Assembly (NCBI GenBank): GCA_032068765.1
Contig: DAMBHY010000002.1
Span: 124,001-188,000 of the forward strand
DNA from: DAMBHY01 sp032068765
GTDB taxonomy: Bacteria > Bacteroidota > Bacteroidia > Bacteroidales > Dysgonomonadaceae
Direction: 5' to 3'
DNA: 64,000 bases
Under the pieces are notes generated by a model. That model saw nothing but the letters and a program-made list of their open reading frames with translations, had not been told where the DNA came from and made no database searches. This document shows, one piece after another, positions 17,190 through 25,274 of this stretch. Every line of letters begins with the position of its first letter. Position 1 is the first letter of the stretch. A program made the position numbers and the translations under genes.

Positions 17190-17647
17190 TTTGTTTTAGT
17201 TGTTAAAGGTTTTCCTTGCGAGTTATCACATACTCCGTCTTTGTTTTTGTCCACAAAATTTGCTTGTCTTCCTCTACCGTTTCCTCTACGTTGTCGGTTA
17301 CCTGCTGCGTAATTGTCGCAAACGCCATCTTTATTTACGTCAACGAAGTTTCTACCTTGTCTGCAACCGTTTCTCATTCCTTGACCTTTACCTGCACCAC
17401 GATGCATTCCTTTTCCTTGATGGCGTCCACTTCCGTTGCGAAGACCTTGTTTGCCTGTTCCATTAGCGTTACGTGGTGTGCCGTTTTCAAAGTTGTCGCA
17501 AACATTGTTGTTTTTTTTATCAACATAAGCGGATTGTGCCTGTTTGCCTTTTGCGGTTTGTTGTTGCGCTTTTTGCTGAGTTTGAGAACTCGTGATTCCG
17601 ATTGATACGGAAAAAGCTAAAGCTGTAATAAATAATTTTGTTTTCAT
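17186..17647 (-). CDS. Secreted Gly/Arg-rich protein with three DxNxDGxCDN repeats
   Basis: 153 residues from the ATG at 17647, chosen because MKTKLFITALAFSVSIGITSSQ is a signal peptide; the frame upstream adds nine unlikely residues. The mature part has three acidic repeats, YVDKKNNNVCDNFENG, FVDVNKDGVCDNYAAG and FVDKNKDGVCDNSQG, separated by Gly/Arg/Asn/Gln-rich linkers (GRHQGKGMHRGAGKGQGMRNG). The repeats look like calcium-binding DxDxDG loops each carrying one Cys. Metal binding is inferred. It is part of the sigma operon with a Spy/CpxP-like gene, which suggests a metal- or periplasm-stress role. Confidence 0.7.
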   Translation of the reverse strand: MKTKLFITALAFSVSIGITSSQTQQKAQQQTAKGKQAQSAYVDKKNNNVCDNFENGTPRNANGTGKQGLRNGSGRHQGKGMHRGAGKGQGMRNGCRQGRNFVDVNKDGVCDNYAAGNRQRRGNGRGRQANFVDKNKDGVCDNSQGKPLTTKTK

Positions 17648-17685
17648 TTTTATAAGTTTTGTAGAGTTAAACATTATGGTTGATT

Positions 17686-18246
17686 TTATTTATTCTGATG
17701 TCGGCGGTAACCTCTTTGCAAACCGGTAGAATCGCTTGCAAATCTGTGGCGACCATTTCCTTGTCTCATATTTATAGTTTTATCTTCATACAATATTTTG
17801 AATGTATTTTGCAGTTGTTCTTTTTGTTCGGGATTACTGATTGCCAACATCTTCAAATAAAACTGATTGGTTGTTTTTTTAAGTGAAGCGTGGTCTTTCC
17901 CTATTTCGTCCGAAAGTTGATTAAGTTTTACAGAATCGGGTTGATTTTTATTTAGTTCGATATACAGCGCCGATTTTAAAGAATCCATTTCAAGCAGCAG
18001 TGTGTTTGCGTTACTGCGAAATTCGCGGTTGGCGCTTCTGAAAACTTCCATTTGCTCTTCATCAAATCCTAATGTGTTGCGGAAATATTTTCCGTTCAGC
18101 GGATTACGTCCTGTTTGGTCGAGGACGACGGCGGCGCTTTTTTCTTTTTCTTTCGCTTTGTGATAGAATATAGAGCCGATAATCGTCAAATTGAGCACAG
18201 CAAGCAGCGCGATAATCCATATCAATATTTTGTTGTTATTCTTCAT
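17686..18246 (-). CDS. Spy/CpxP-like periplasmic protein with N-terminal anchor
   Basis: 186 residues. One N-terminal membrane segment (about 7-28, ILIWIIALLAVLNLTIIGSIFY) is followed by a helical domain: LGFDEEQMEVFRSANREFRSNA, then a long amphipathic helix and SNPEQKEQLQNTFKILYED. This is the arrangement of Spy/CpxP/CnrX-type periplasmic chaperones or metal sensors (LTxxQ-like helix pairs). The C-terminal tail is rich in Arg, His and Gln. Its start overlaps the preceding small gene by 11 bases, so expression follows the sigma factor upstream. Confidence 0.7.
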   Translation of the reverse strand: MKNNNKILIWIIALLAVLNLTIIGSIFYHKAKEKEKSAAVVLDQTGRNPLNGKYFRNTLGFDEEQMEVFRSANREFRSNANTLLLEMDSLKSALYIELNKNQPDSVKLNQLSDEIGKDHASLKKTTNQFYLKMLAISNPEQKEQLQNTFKILYEDKTINMRQGNGRHRFASDSTGLQRGYRRHQNK

Positions 18247-18532
18247 TTTCAGTAAAGTTGTAATATCCCAGATTTTCGATTTGAGAATCGTTGATATTGA
18301 GTGAAACCTGATGTGAACTGATGTTTTGATAATAATTTCCGATATTCAGACCCAAAAAAATCACTACTAAAAAGCTCGCGGCAACAACTATCGTTTTCCA
18401 CACGTTATTTTCTTGTTTCGCAGGATGTTTTTGTTGTTCAAGCTGCTCCATTACGCATGTTGCCAAAAATGGATTGTAATGTATCTCCTTTTCACGTTCT
18501 ACAAAATCTTTTATGTATTCATCTATCTTCAT
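18236..18532 (-). CDS. Small single-span protein, probable anti-sigma factor
   Basis: 98 residues: a charged cytoplasmic N terminus (MKIDEYIKDFVEREKEIHYNPFLATCVMEQLEQQ), one transmembrane helix (about 45-65, IVVAASFLVVIFLGLNIG) and a short periplasmic part. It sits 45 bases behind the sigma-factor gene and overlaps the Spy-like gene. The position and topology suit an anti-sigma or membrane partner, but no zinc-binding (ZAS) or FecR motif is present. Confidence 0.6.
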   Translation of the reverse strand: MKIDEYIKDFVEREKEIHYNPFLATCVMEQLEQQKHPAKQENNVWKTIVVAASFLVVIFLGLNIGNYYQNISSHQVSLNINDSQIENLGYYNFTENEE

Positions 18533-18577
18533 TTTATCCGATTTCTATATGTGTTAGACATAATGCTTGTTGATTTC

Positions 18578-19114
18578 CTACGGGTGGGAAAGTTTTTTTT
18601 GTAAATTTTTTTTTGCACATTGCAGAAGCTGCTCCACGGCGCCTTCCGATTTATTCATAACTTCTGAAATCTGTTTTTGTGAAAGTTCCTCGTAATAACT
18701 CAAAATGAAAGCTGTCTTTTGTGAATGTTGCAGTGAGTCAATCGCAACTTTTATTTTTTCATCTCTTTCGCTGATTTCCAAATCTTCGATGGGGGGTTTA
18801 TCGCAATGAGAAATGTTGAAAATATGTTCGAGTGAATCCCACAATTGAAACTTCCTATTTCGATTTATGTAATTAATACTCATATTTACAGCTATGCGAT
18901 AAAGCCAAGTCGTAAATTCGGATTGATGGTTGAACTGGTGGATTGATTGATAAACTTTTATAAAGATGTCTTGTGTCAAATCCTCGGCATCCGATTTGTT
19001 GTGCGTGTATCCCATAGCAATTCGGAATACCAAATTTTGATATTCTTTTGTAAGTTTTCCAAATAAGGAAATATCTCCCGATTTTATTTTGTCAATCATC
19101 TCTCTTTCGAGCAT
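18578..19114 (-). CDS. ECF-type RNA polymerase sigma factor
   Basis: 178 residues. Region 2 is IAMGYTHNKSDAEDLTQDIFIKVY through TWLYRIAVNMSINYINR (about 32-82). Region 4 is HSQKTAFILSYYEELSQKQISEVM...SEGAVEQLLQCAKKNLQKKL (about 130-176). It heads a minus-strand operon with the single-span protein, the Spy-like protein and the DxNxDGxCDN protein, comparable to heavy-metal or envelope-stress sigma operons. It is unrelated in detail to the sigma factor at 12.1-12.6 kb. A start at Met6 is also possible. Confidence 0.92.
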   Translation of the reverse strand: MLEREMIDKIKSGDISLFGKLTKEYQNLVFRIAMGYTHNKSDAEDLTQDIFIKVYQSIHQFNHQSEFTTWLYRIAVNMSINYINRNRKFQLWDSLEHIFNISHCDKPPIEDLEISERDEKIKVAIDSLQHSQKTAFILSYYEELSQKQISEVMNKSEGAVEQLLQCAKKNLQKKLSHP

Positions 19115-19205
19115 TCCGGTTCATTTTTGAGTTTCGACAACTGAATTATAAATTTCCTACTGGAGTAGATTTTATTTAACTTATTGTAACACGGTATAAA
19201 AGAAA

Positions 19206-19240
19206 AAGTCTGCTGTTGAGGCAGACTTCTCTTGTGAAAT
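19206..19240 (-). terminator. Terminator behind the DUF937 gene
   Basis: AAGTCTGC / GCAGACTT with a 7-base loop; on the minus strand it runs into TTTTTCTTTT. Confidence 0.8.
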
Positions 19241-19254
19241 ATTTGAAAGAAAAA

Positions 19255-19845
19255 TTATCTTTTTCCCGTAAACATGCCCATTACGTCATCAACAATGTTT
19301 CCATCATGATTTTTGTCAAGCATTCCCGAAAGCATTCCGCCGATTCCGCCACCTGCATTGCTTTGAGAGCCGCCACCAAGAATTCCTCCAAGCAATCCGC
19401 CTAACCCTCCGGCTTGAGTATTGGTCTCGCGTTTTTGTTTTCCAACGTAAGAAAGAACGATTGGAGCAAGCAATGCCAAGATTGGACCAATTTTATTGAT
19501 GCTGATTCCAGTCTTTTGAGACAAACCTTGTTCAACCTGAGGTTTTTGTGCTCCAAAAATATGTCCCAAAATGCCGTGACCGTCATTTTCTATTTCCACC
19601 TGATTGTTTTGAAGCATATCGCCCAATCTGTCAAGCAGTGAACCATCATGTTTATCGTCTAATGCACTTGCCAGACTGTTTGCTCCTTCAGGAGTTTGTA
19701 CGTTTCTGTTTAAACCCGCAAGAATAGTAGGAACAGCCGCTTGAACTGCTGTAGCCGCTTCTTGTTGGTCCATATCTAATTTTGCCGAAAGATTATTTAC
19801 GAGGGTTTGACCCATTTCGTTGTTCATTAATTCTGAAATATTCAT
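19255..19845 (-). CDS. DUF937 family protein
   Basis: 196 residues: helical N-terminal domain (MNISELMNNEMGQTLVNNLSAKLDMDQQEAATAVQAA) typical of DUF937, a hydrophobic GPILALLAPIVLSYVGK segment, a glycine-rich region (GGLGGLLGGILGGG) and a final DKNHDGNIVDDVMGMF that resembles a calcium-type loop. No signal peptide. Family function is poorly known; the YidB relative is the usual reference. Monocistronic with a terminator, divergent from thyA. Confidence 0.82.
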   Translation of the reverse strand: MNISELMNNEMGQTLVNNLSAKLDMDQQEAATAVQAAVPTILAGLNRNVQTPEGANSLASALDDKHDGSLLDRLGDMLQNNQVEIENDGHGILGHIFGAQKPQVEQGLSQKTGISINKIGPILALLAPIVLSYVGKQKRETNTQAGGLGGLLGGILGGGSQSNAGGGIGGMLSGMLDKNHDGNIVDDVMGMFTGKR

Positions 19846-19928
19846 ATTTTTTTTTTAATTGATTTACCATATAACGCACAAAGGAAAAAATTAGTTTCTT
19901 GTAATGCATAATTGTTGATAAAATGGAT

Positions 19929-19936
19929 TAAATTTG
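19929..19936 (+). promoter_or_regulatory. -7 box of the thyA operon
   Basis: TAAATTTG, fitting TAnnTTTG, 29 bases before the thyA start. Confidence 0.55.
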
Positions 19937-19965
19937 TAACATTATTAAATTTTAAAAATTAAGTA

Positions 19966-20763
19966 ATGAAGCCTTATCTCGATTTAATTCGAAGAGTGTT
20001 AGAGGAAGGAGAAAAGAAAGAAGATCGAACTGGCACGGGTACCATCAGTGTTTTCGGACATCAAAGCCGATATGATTTATCAGAAGGATTTCCGATGGTT
20101 ACTACCAAAAAATTGCACTTAAAATCAATAATTTACGAGCTTTTGTGGTTTTTGCGCGGAGATACTAACGTAAAATATCTGCAAAAAAACGGTGTAACTA
20201 TCTGGAACGAATGGGCGGATGCCGAAACAGGTGAGTTAGGTCATATTTACGGTTATCAATGGCGTTCGTGGCCAAATTATAACGGTGGTTTTATCGATCA
20301 GATATCTGAAGTTGTAAATACAATAAAAAACAATCCTGATTCACGAAGAATTATTGTTAGTTCATGGAATGTTGCTGACTTAGACAACATGAGCCTGCCT
20401 CCGTGTCATGCACTTTTTCAGTTTTATGTTTCAAAAGGAAAATTGAGTTTGCAACTTTATCAACGTAGTGCAGATATTTTCCTAGGAGTACCTTTCAATA
20501 TTGCATCTTATGCTTTGCTGCTAATGATGACGGCGCAGGTTACAAACTTGCAAGCAGGAGAATTTATTCATACGTTGGGCGACGCACATATCTATTCCAA
20601 TCATTTGGAGCAAGTGAAATTGCAGTTGACGCGCGAACCTCGTCCACTTCCCAAAATGAAAATTAATCCTGAAGTCAAAAATATATTTGATTTTCAGTAT
20701 TCTGATTTTGAATTAATAGACTACAATCCACATCCAATAATAAAAGGCGAAGTTGCCGTATAG
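19966..20763 (+). CDS. thyA: Thymidylate synthase
   Basis: 265 residues, the standard ThyA length. It converts dUMP to dTMP using methylene-tetrahydrofolate and releases dihydrofolate. Visible motifs: the N-terminal arginine region EKKEDRTGTGTISVFG, the catalytic cysteine in LPPCHALFQFYV, the QRSADIFLGVPFNIASYALL block and HTLGDAHIYSNH. It is the first gene of thyA - BASS transporter - folA, so dihydrofolate made here is recycled by the reductase encoded two genes downstream. Confidence 0.98.
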   Translation: MKPYLDLIRRVLEEGEKKEDRTGTGTISVFGHQSRYDLSEGFPMVTTKKLHLKSIIYELLWFLRGDTNVKYLQKNGVTIWNEWADAETGELGHIYGYQWRSWPNYNGGFIDQISEVVNTIKNNPDSRRIIVSSWNVADLDNMSLPPCHALFQFYVSKGKLSLQLYQRSADIFLGVPFNIASYALLLMMTAQVTNLQAGEFIHTLGDAHIYSNHLEQVKLQLTREPRPLPKMKINPEVKNIFDFQYSDFELIDYNPHPIIKGEVAV

Positions 20764-20769
20764 ACTTAT

Positions 20770-21633
20770 ATGAATTTTAATCCCGTTCTCATCGTTCTTC
20801 CCATACTACTTCTTTTAATGTATGATTTGGGAATTGAATTTAAATTAAAAGATGTAACACAACTTGCAAAACATCCAAAAGCGGTTTGGATTGGTCTTTT
20901 TGCACAGATTATAGGTTTGCCGTTGGTTGCTATTTTGTTGGGCAAATTTTTTACACTGGAGCCGTATATTTTCGTGGGACTTGTGCTCATTGCATGTTCT
21001 CCCGGAGGAAGTTCCTCCAATATGTTTACTTATATTGCGAAAGGCGATATTACGCTTGCCGTAACTTTGACTGCTTTGAGCAGTGTTATTACGATTTTTA
21101 CAATTCCACCCATACTTTCTTATGTGATTCAAACATCCGGTTACGGAATAATAGAAAATATTAAACTGCCTGTAGGTAAATTGTTTGTACAAAATATTGT
21201 ACTGTTGTTGCTTCCTATTGCTTTGGGGATGTTGACAAAAAAATATCGACCCAATTTTGCTGCGAAAGCGAAAAAGGTTTTAGATAAATCGGCTTTTCCT
21301 GCTTTGCTCATTTTGGCAACTATTTTCTTCATAACAAATAAACAGATAATTATAGACAATTTCGGCTCACTTACATTTATCGTTTCGCTTCTGATTATCG
21401 GAGCTATGATTTTGGGCATAGGTTTAGGTTATTTAGCTAGATTGAAGAACGAACAACGTCGAACGATAGCAATTGAAGTAGGAATACAAAATGCAGCACA
21501 GGCGATTGCAATTGCCAGCAGTCCTTTTATTTTGAATGATAATAAAGTGGCTGTTCCGGCGATTATTTATGCATTGATGATGAACATCATTTTATTGACC
21601 TATATCAGTAAATATTTATTTAAAAAAGGATGA
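20770..21633 (+). CDS. Bile acid:sodium symporter (BASS) family transporter
   Basis: 287 residues with about nine or ten hydrophobic segments, and the BASS-family features GLVLIACSPGGSSSNMFTYIAKGD (about 75-98) and EVGIQNAAQAIAIAS (near 240-253), which line the sodium and substrate sites. The substrate is not predictable; known members move bile acids, pantoate, pyruvate or other organic anions. It starts 6 bases after thyA, and its stop overlaps the folA start (ATGA). This tight packing between two folate genes invites, but does not prove, a folate- or nucleotide-related substrate. Confidence 0.88.
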   Translation: MNFNPVLIVLPILLLLMYDLGIEFKLKDVTQLAKHPKAVWIGLFAQIIGLPLVAILLGKFFTLEPYIFVGLVLIACSPGGSSSNMFTYIAKGDITLAVTLTALSSVITIFTIPPILSYVIQTSGYGIIENIKLPVGKLFVQNIVLLLLPIALGMLTKKYRPNFAAKAKKVLDKSAFPALLILATIFFITNKQIIIDNFGSLTFIVSLLIIGAMILGIGLGYLARLKNEQRRTIAIEVGIQNAAQAIAIASSPFILNDNKVAVPAIIYALMMNIILLTYISKYLFKKG

Positions 21634-22127
21634 AAATAGATGTAAGTATAGTAGTAGCTGTAGATGAGCATAACGCGATTGGGAGAAACGGCGGACTGCT
21701 TTGTCATTTACCGAATGATTTAAAACACTTCAAGAATATAACAAGCGGTCATACTATTATCATGGGCCGCAATACTTACGAATCCTTACCTAATGGCGCT
21801 CTTCCTAATCGTATAAATGTTGTTGTTACTTCTCGTGATTCCAATAATTATTCCGGCTGCATTGTGGTCAAATCGATAGACGAAGCTCTAAATCATTGTA
21901 AAGAAGATAGTCGATGTTTCATTATCGGTGGAGGAAAATTGTACGAATCTACAATAAAGCTGGTTAACAAAATATTTCTTACTACTATACATCATACTTT
22001 TGACGACGCAGATACTTTTTTTCCTGAAATAAAATTACAGGACTGGGATGTAACAGATGTCGAACATCATGATGCGGATGAAAAACACAAATATCCATAC
22101 ACTTTTAAGACATTAATAAGAAAATGA
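21630..22127 (+). CDS. folA: Dihydrofolate reductase
   Basis: 165-residue DHFR that regenerates tetrahydrofolate with NADPH. Motifs: VVAVDEHNAIGRNGGLLCHLPNDLKHFK, HTIIMGRNTYESLP and CFIIGGGKLYE; the acidic active-site residue lies in LPNDL. Its ATG overlaps the stop of the transporter gene by four bases, indicating coupled translation. It is paired functionally with thyA. No resistance-type insertion is evident. Confidence 0.97.
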   Translation: MKIDVSIVVAVDEHNAIGRNGGLLCHLPNDLKHFKNITSGHTIIMGRNTYESLPNGALPNRINVVVTSRDSNNYSGCIVVKSIDEALNHCKEDSRCFIIGGGKLYESTIKLVNKIFLTTIHHTFDDADTFFPEIKLQDWDVTDVEHHDADEKHKYPYTFKTLIRK

Positions 22128-22128
22128 A

Positions 22129-25100
22129 ATGAAAAAAATTGTGGTGTTTTTGCTCTATATTTTCTGTTCTTTCTCGACGGATTTATTTTCTCAACAGTTT
22201 AACGAAAAAGACTTGAAAAGAAAGTTGACAGAAACTTTTACAGATATTTATAAACAAAATAAAATCAGTCTTACCAAAATAACAGTAGATAGCCTTGCGA
22301 TAGATTCAAAGAAAAGAATTTTTGAAGTTTATTCCAATACGGCATTGTCGTATCTTCCTATGAGAAAGGAGATAGTGAACGAAATATATAATGGTGTAAG
22401 AATAAACATTCCTGAAGATTACAAAAAATATAATGTTCGTGTTTTCTCTGATAACAAAGAAATCAGTACACTGATTCCAAATTTCTATTTAACAAAAGCA
22501 AAAGATAAATCACGGATTTTCAAAAATGATTCGAAAAAGCCTTTAGTGACAAATCTATCTTTGCCAATAAATATCAAGAATGGATTATCGGGCAACCATA
22601 TCGCGTTATGGAACAGCCACGGATGGTATTACGAACAAAAAATAGGTAGATGGGAATGGCAGCGTGCACGCATCTTCCAAACGGTAGAAGATTTGTACAC
22701 GCAGAGTTATGTGCTGCCATTTTTGGTTCCGATGTTGGAAAACGCGGGTGCAAATGTGTTACTGCCACGTGAAAGAGATTACATTTCGACTGAATATATA
22801 ATTGATAATGATGGCAAAAGCAATTATCAAGAAATTAAGGGGAAAGAGTCTTGGCAAAATACTTCAGCAAAAGGTTTTGCACACATAAAACAGTTTTATC
22901 TTGACGGAGAAAATCCTTTTTTAATGGGAACAGCGCGTCAGGTTAATTCGATAACAAAAGGACAGGAAAGCAAGATTGTGTGGAATATTCCAATTGAAAA
23001 AGAAGGGAACTATGGTGTGTATATTTCTTATCAATCGCAACCAAAAAGCACCGAAGATGCAAGATATACCGTTTACCACAATGGTGGAAAAACCGAGTTT
23101 TCGATAAACCAAAAAATGGGTGGAGGTACATGGATATTTCTTGGATATTTCCCTTTTTCAAAAGGAAATAATCCACGAGTTGAGTTAACTAACCTTTCTA
23201 AAAAAAGTGGAAATATCATCACAGCCGATGCTATTAAAGTTGGAGGAGGAATGGGTAATATAGCCCGTATGCCTAATATGGAAGGTTTTGAAACTCAAAA
23301 TACCAAAAGCTCTGAAACTTCAAAAAACATCGAAAACATTCTTCCTAATATTACTTATAAACCTATGACAAGCGGTTATCCTCGATTTGCAGAAGGTGCG
23401 CGTTATTGGATGCAGTGGGCTGGAGTCCCAGACACTATTTATAATAGGACTCAAGGAAAAAATGATTACACAGATGATTACTCTAGCCGCGGATATTGGG
23501 TAAACTGGTTATCAGGTGGTTCTTCGGTAAATCCTAAAGTTGAAGGATTGAAGGTTCCAGTCGATTTGGCATTTGCATTTCATACAGATGCGGGAACTTT
23601 ATGGGGTGATAGTATTGTTGGGACACTGGGGATTTTTATGACAAATCATAATAATGAAAAGTTTGCAAATGGTTATTCGCGTTGGGCTTCCAGAGATTTA
23701 ACCGAACTTATTATGAGTGAAATTACCAATGATATACGTAGAGAATTTGAACCGAATTGGACGCGCAGACACATGTGGAATCGTTCGTATGCTGAGGCAC
23801 GTGTTCCGGAAGTTCCAACTATGTTGCTCGAGTTACTATCGCATCAAAACTTTGCAGATATGCGTTACGGATTAGATCCGAATTTTCGTTTTACAGTAAG
23901 CAGAAGTGTATACAAAGGTATGCTCAAATTTATCGCTTCACAATATCAACGTCCGTACAAAGTTCAGCCGTTACCAGTGAAAGATTTTCAAATAAGTTTT
24001 TTGGGTGAAAATGAAGTGGAATTGAAATGGGCGGCAACTCCTGATGTTTCAGAACCCTCCGCAATGCCTAATTCATACATTATATATACAAGAATAGATA
24101 ATGGCGGTTTCGATAATGGAAAAGTTGTAAAAGAAAATCATGCCACACTGAAAATTGATAAGGATAAAATTTACAGTTTTAAGATAGAGGCAGTGAATGA
24201 AGGAGGAAAGAGTTTTCCTTCGGAAATTCTTTCTGCATGCAGAAAATCTGACAGTAAAGGAAATGTTATGATTGTGAATGGGTTTACTCGTGTTTCTGCA
24301 CCATATAGTTTCACCGCGTCTAATGACAGCATTGCTGGATTTTATGGCGATGAAGATTACGGCGTTCCTTACATCTCCGAACATCAGTTCATCGGTTCGC
24401 AAAATGAGTTCCGCAGAATTATTCCATGGAAAGATGACGATGCGTCAGGATTTGGAGACAGTTATGGAAACTACGAAACAAAGGAAATTGCGGGCAATAC
24501 TTTCGATTATCCCAAAATACATGGTGAAGGATTTGCAAAGGCAGGATATTCTTTTGTATCCTGCGCGTCAAGCGTGGTAGAAAATGGAGCTGTGAAACTT
24601 TCGGATTATAAAGTAGTGGATTGGATTTTAGGGAAACAGCGTGAGTGGACGGTCGCTCGTGGGGCAATGCCGTCAAAATATAAAACTTTTTCAAATGCGT
24701 CACAAAACGCCATTACTCAATATTGCAATACGGGTGGCAATATAATTGTCAGTGGTTCCAACGTCGGGACAGATTTATGGGAAAATCCTCGTGCTACAAA
24801 AGAGGATAGAGATTGGGCTGAAAAAACATTGAAGTTTTTTCTTCGCAATTCTAAGGGAGCAACTGAGGGAAGAGTCAAAGCAGTTCCGTCACCATTTTCA
24901 TCAATTCAGGGAGAATACAATTATTATAATGAGTTGAACAGCGAATGTTATGTAGTAGAAAACCCAGACGCTATAGAGCCTATAGATAAAAATGGTTTTA
25001 CAATTTTCCGATATTCTGAAAATAACCTAAGCGCGGGAACTATGTTTAAAGGTGAGAAATACGCAACTTGTATATTGGGTTTCCCAATCGAATCTATAAA

Positions 25101-25158
25101 AGGACAAGATAACCGTAATCGCATTATTAAAGATATTATGCAGGCTTTTGGATTTTGA
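22129..25158 (+). CDS. Large secreted protein with amidase-like and golvesin-C-like domains
   Basis: 1009 residues with a signal peptide ending near FSTDLFSQQ. The region HIALWNSHGWYYEQKIGRWEWQRARIFQTVEDLYTQSYVLPFL and a later block with ELLSHQNFADMRYGLDP look like the split halves of a zinc amidase. They flank a jelly-roll domain (YGVYISYQSQPKSTEDARYTVYHNGG) of the golvesin-C type. A fibronectin-III-like segment (FQISFLGENEVELKWAATPD) follows, and the last 300 residues are a separate Rossmann-like part (NIIVSGSNVGTDLWENP). Bacteroidota homologues are often labelled xanthan lyase, which this domain order does not support. It probably acts on cell wall or polysaccharide outside the cell. It starts 1 base after folA but may have its own expression. 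Confidence 0.72.
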   Translation: MKKIVVFLLYIFCSFSTDLFSQQFNEKDLKRKLTETFTDIYKQNKISLTKITVDSLAIDSKKRIFEVYSNTALSYLPMRKEIVNEIYNGVRINIPEDYKKYNVRVFSDNKEISTLIPNFYLTKAKDKSRIFKNDSKKPLVTNLSLPINIKNGLSGNHIALWNSHGWYYEQKIGRWEWQRARIFQTVEDLYTQSYVLPFLVPMLENAGANVLLPRERDYISTEYIIDNDGKSNYQEIKGKESWQNTSAKGFAHIKQFYLDGENPFLMGTARQVNSITKGQESKIVWNIPIEKEGNYGVYISYQSQPKSTEDARYTVYHNGGKTEFSINQKMGGGTWIFLGYFPFSKGNNPRVELTNLSKKSGNIITADAIKVGGGMGNIARMPNMEGFETQNTKSSETSKNIENILPNITYKPMTSGYPRFAEGARYWMQWAGVPDTIYNRTQGKNDYTDDYSSRGYWVNWLSGGSSVNPKVEGLKVPVDLAFAFHTDAGTLWGDSIVGTLGIFMTNHNNEKFANGYSRWASRDLTELIMSEITNDIRREFEPNWTRRHMWNRSYAEARVPEVPTMLLELLSHQNFADMRYGLDPNFRFTVSRSVYKGMLKFIASQYQRPYKVQPLPVKDFQISFLGENEVELKWAATPDVSEPSAMPNSYIIYTRIDNGGFDNGKVVKENHATLKIDKDKIYSFKIEAVNEGGKSFPSEILSACRKSDSKGNVMIVNGFTRVSAPYSFTASNDSIAGFYGDEDYGVPYISEHQFIGSQNEFRRIIPWKDDDASGFGDSYGNYETKEIAGNTFDYPKIHGEGFAKAGYSFVSCASSVVENGAVKLSDYKVVDWILGKQREWTVARGAMPSKYKTFSNASQNAITQYCNTGGNIIVSGSNVGTDLWENPRATKEDRDWAEKTLKFFLRNSKGATEGRVKAVPSPFSSIQGEYNYYNELNSECYVVENPDAIEPIDKNGFTIFRYSENNLSAGTMFKGEKYATCILGFPIESIKGQDNRNRIIKDIMQAFGF

Positions 25159-25226
25159 TATGATAATTAGAATGTTAATTCTATTTGTTGTAACAATTTC
25201 TTAATATGAATCTGAAACATATTTTG

Positions 25227-25234
25227 TAATTTTG
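25227..25234 (+). promoter_or_regulatory. -7 box of the TonB receptor gene
   Basis: TAATTTTG, 40 bases before the start codon. Confidence 0.5.
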
Positions 25235-25274
25235 TGCTAAAATTCTTTATTCTATATAACATTAATTTAAATTT

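Noticed and set aside
22129..25158. Calling this gene xanthan lyase
   Set aside because: The label circulates for homologues, but the visible parts (amidase-like halves, golvesin-like jelly roll, fibronectin-like segment) contain no polysaccharide lyase signature.
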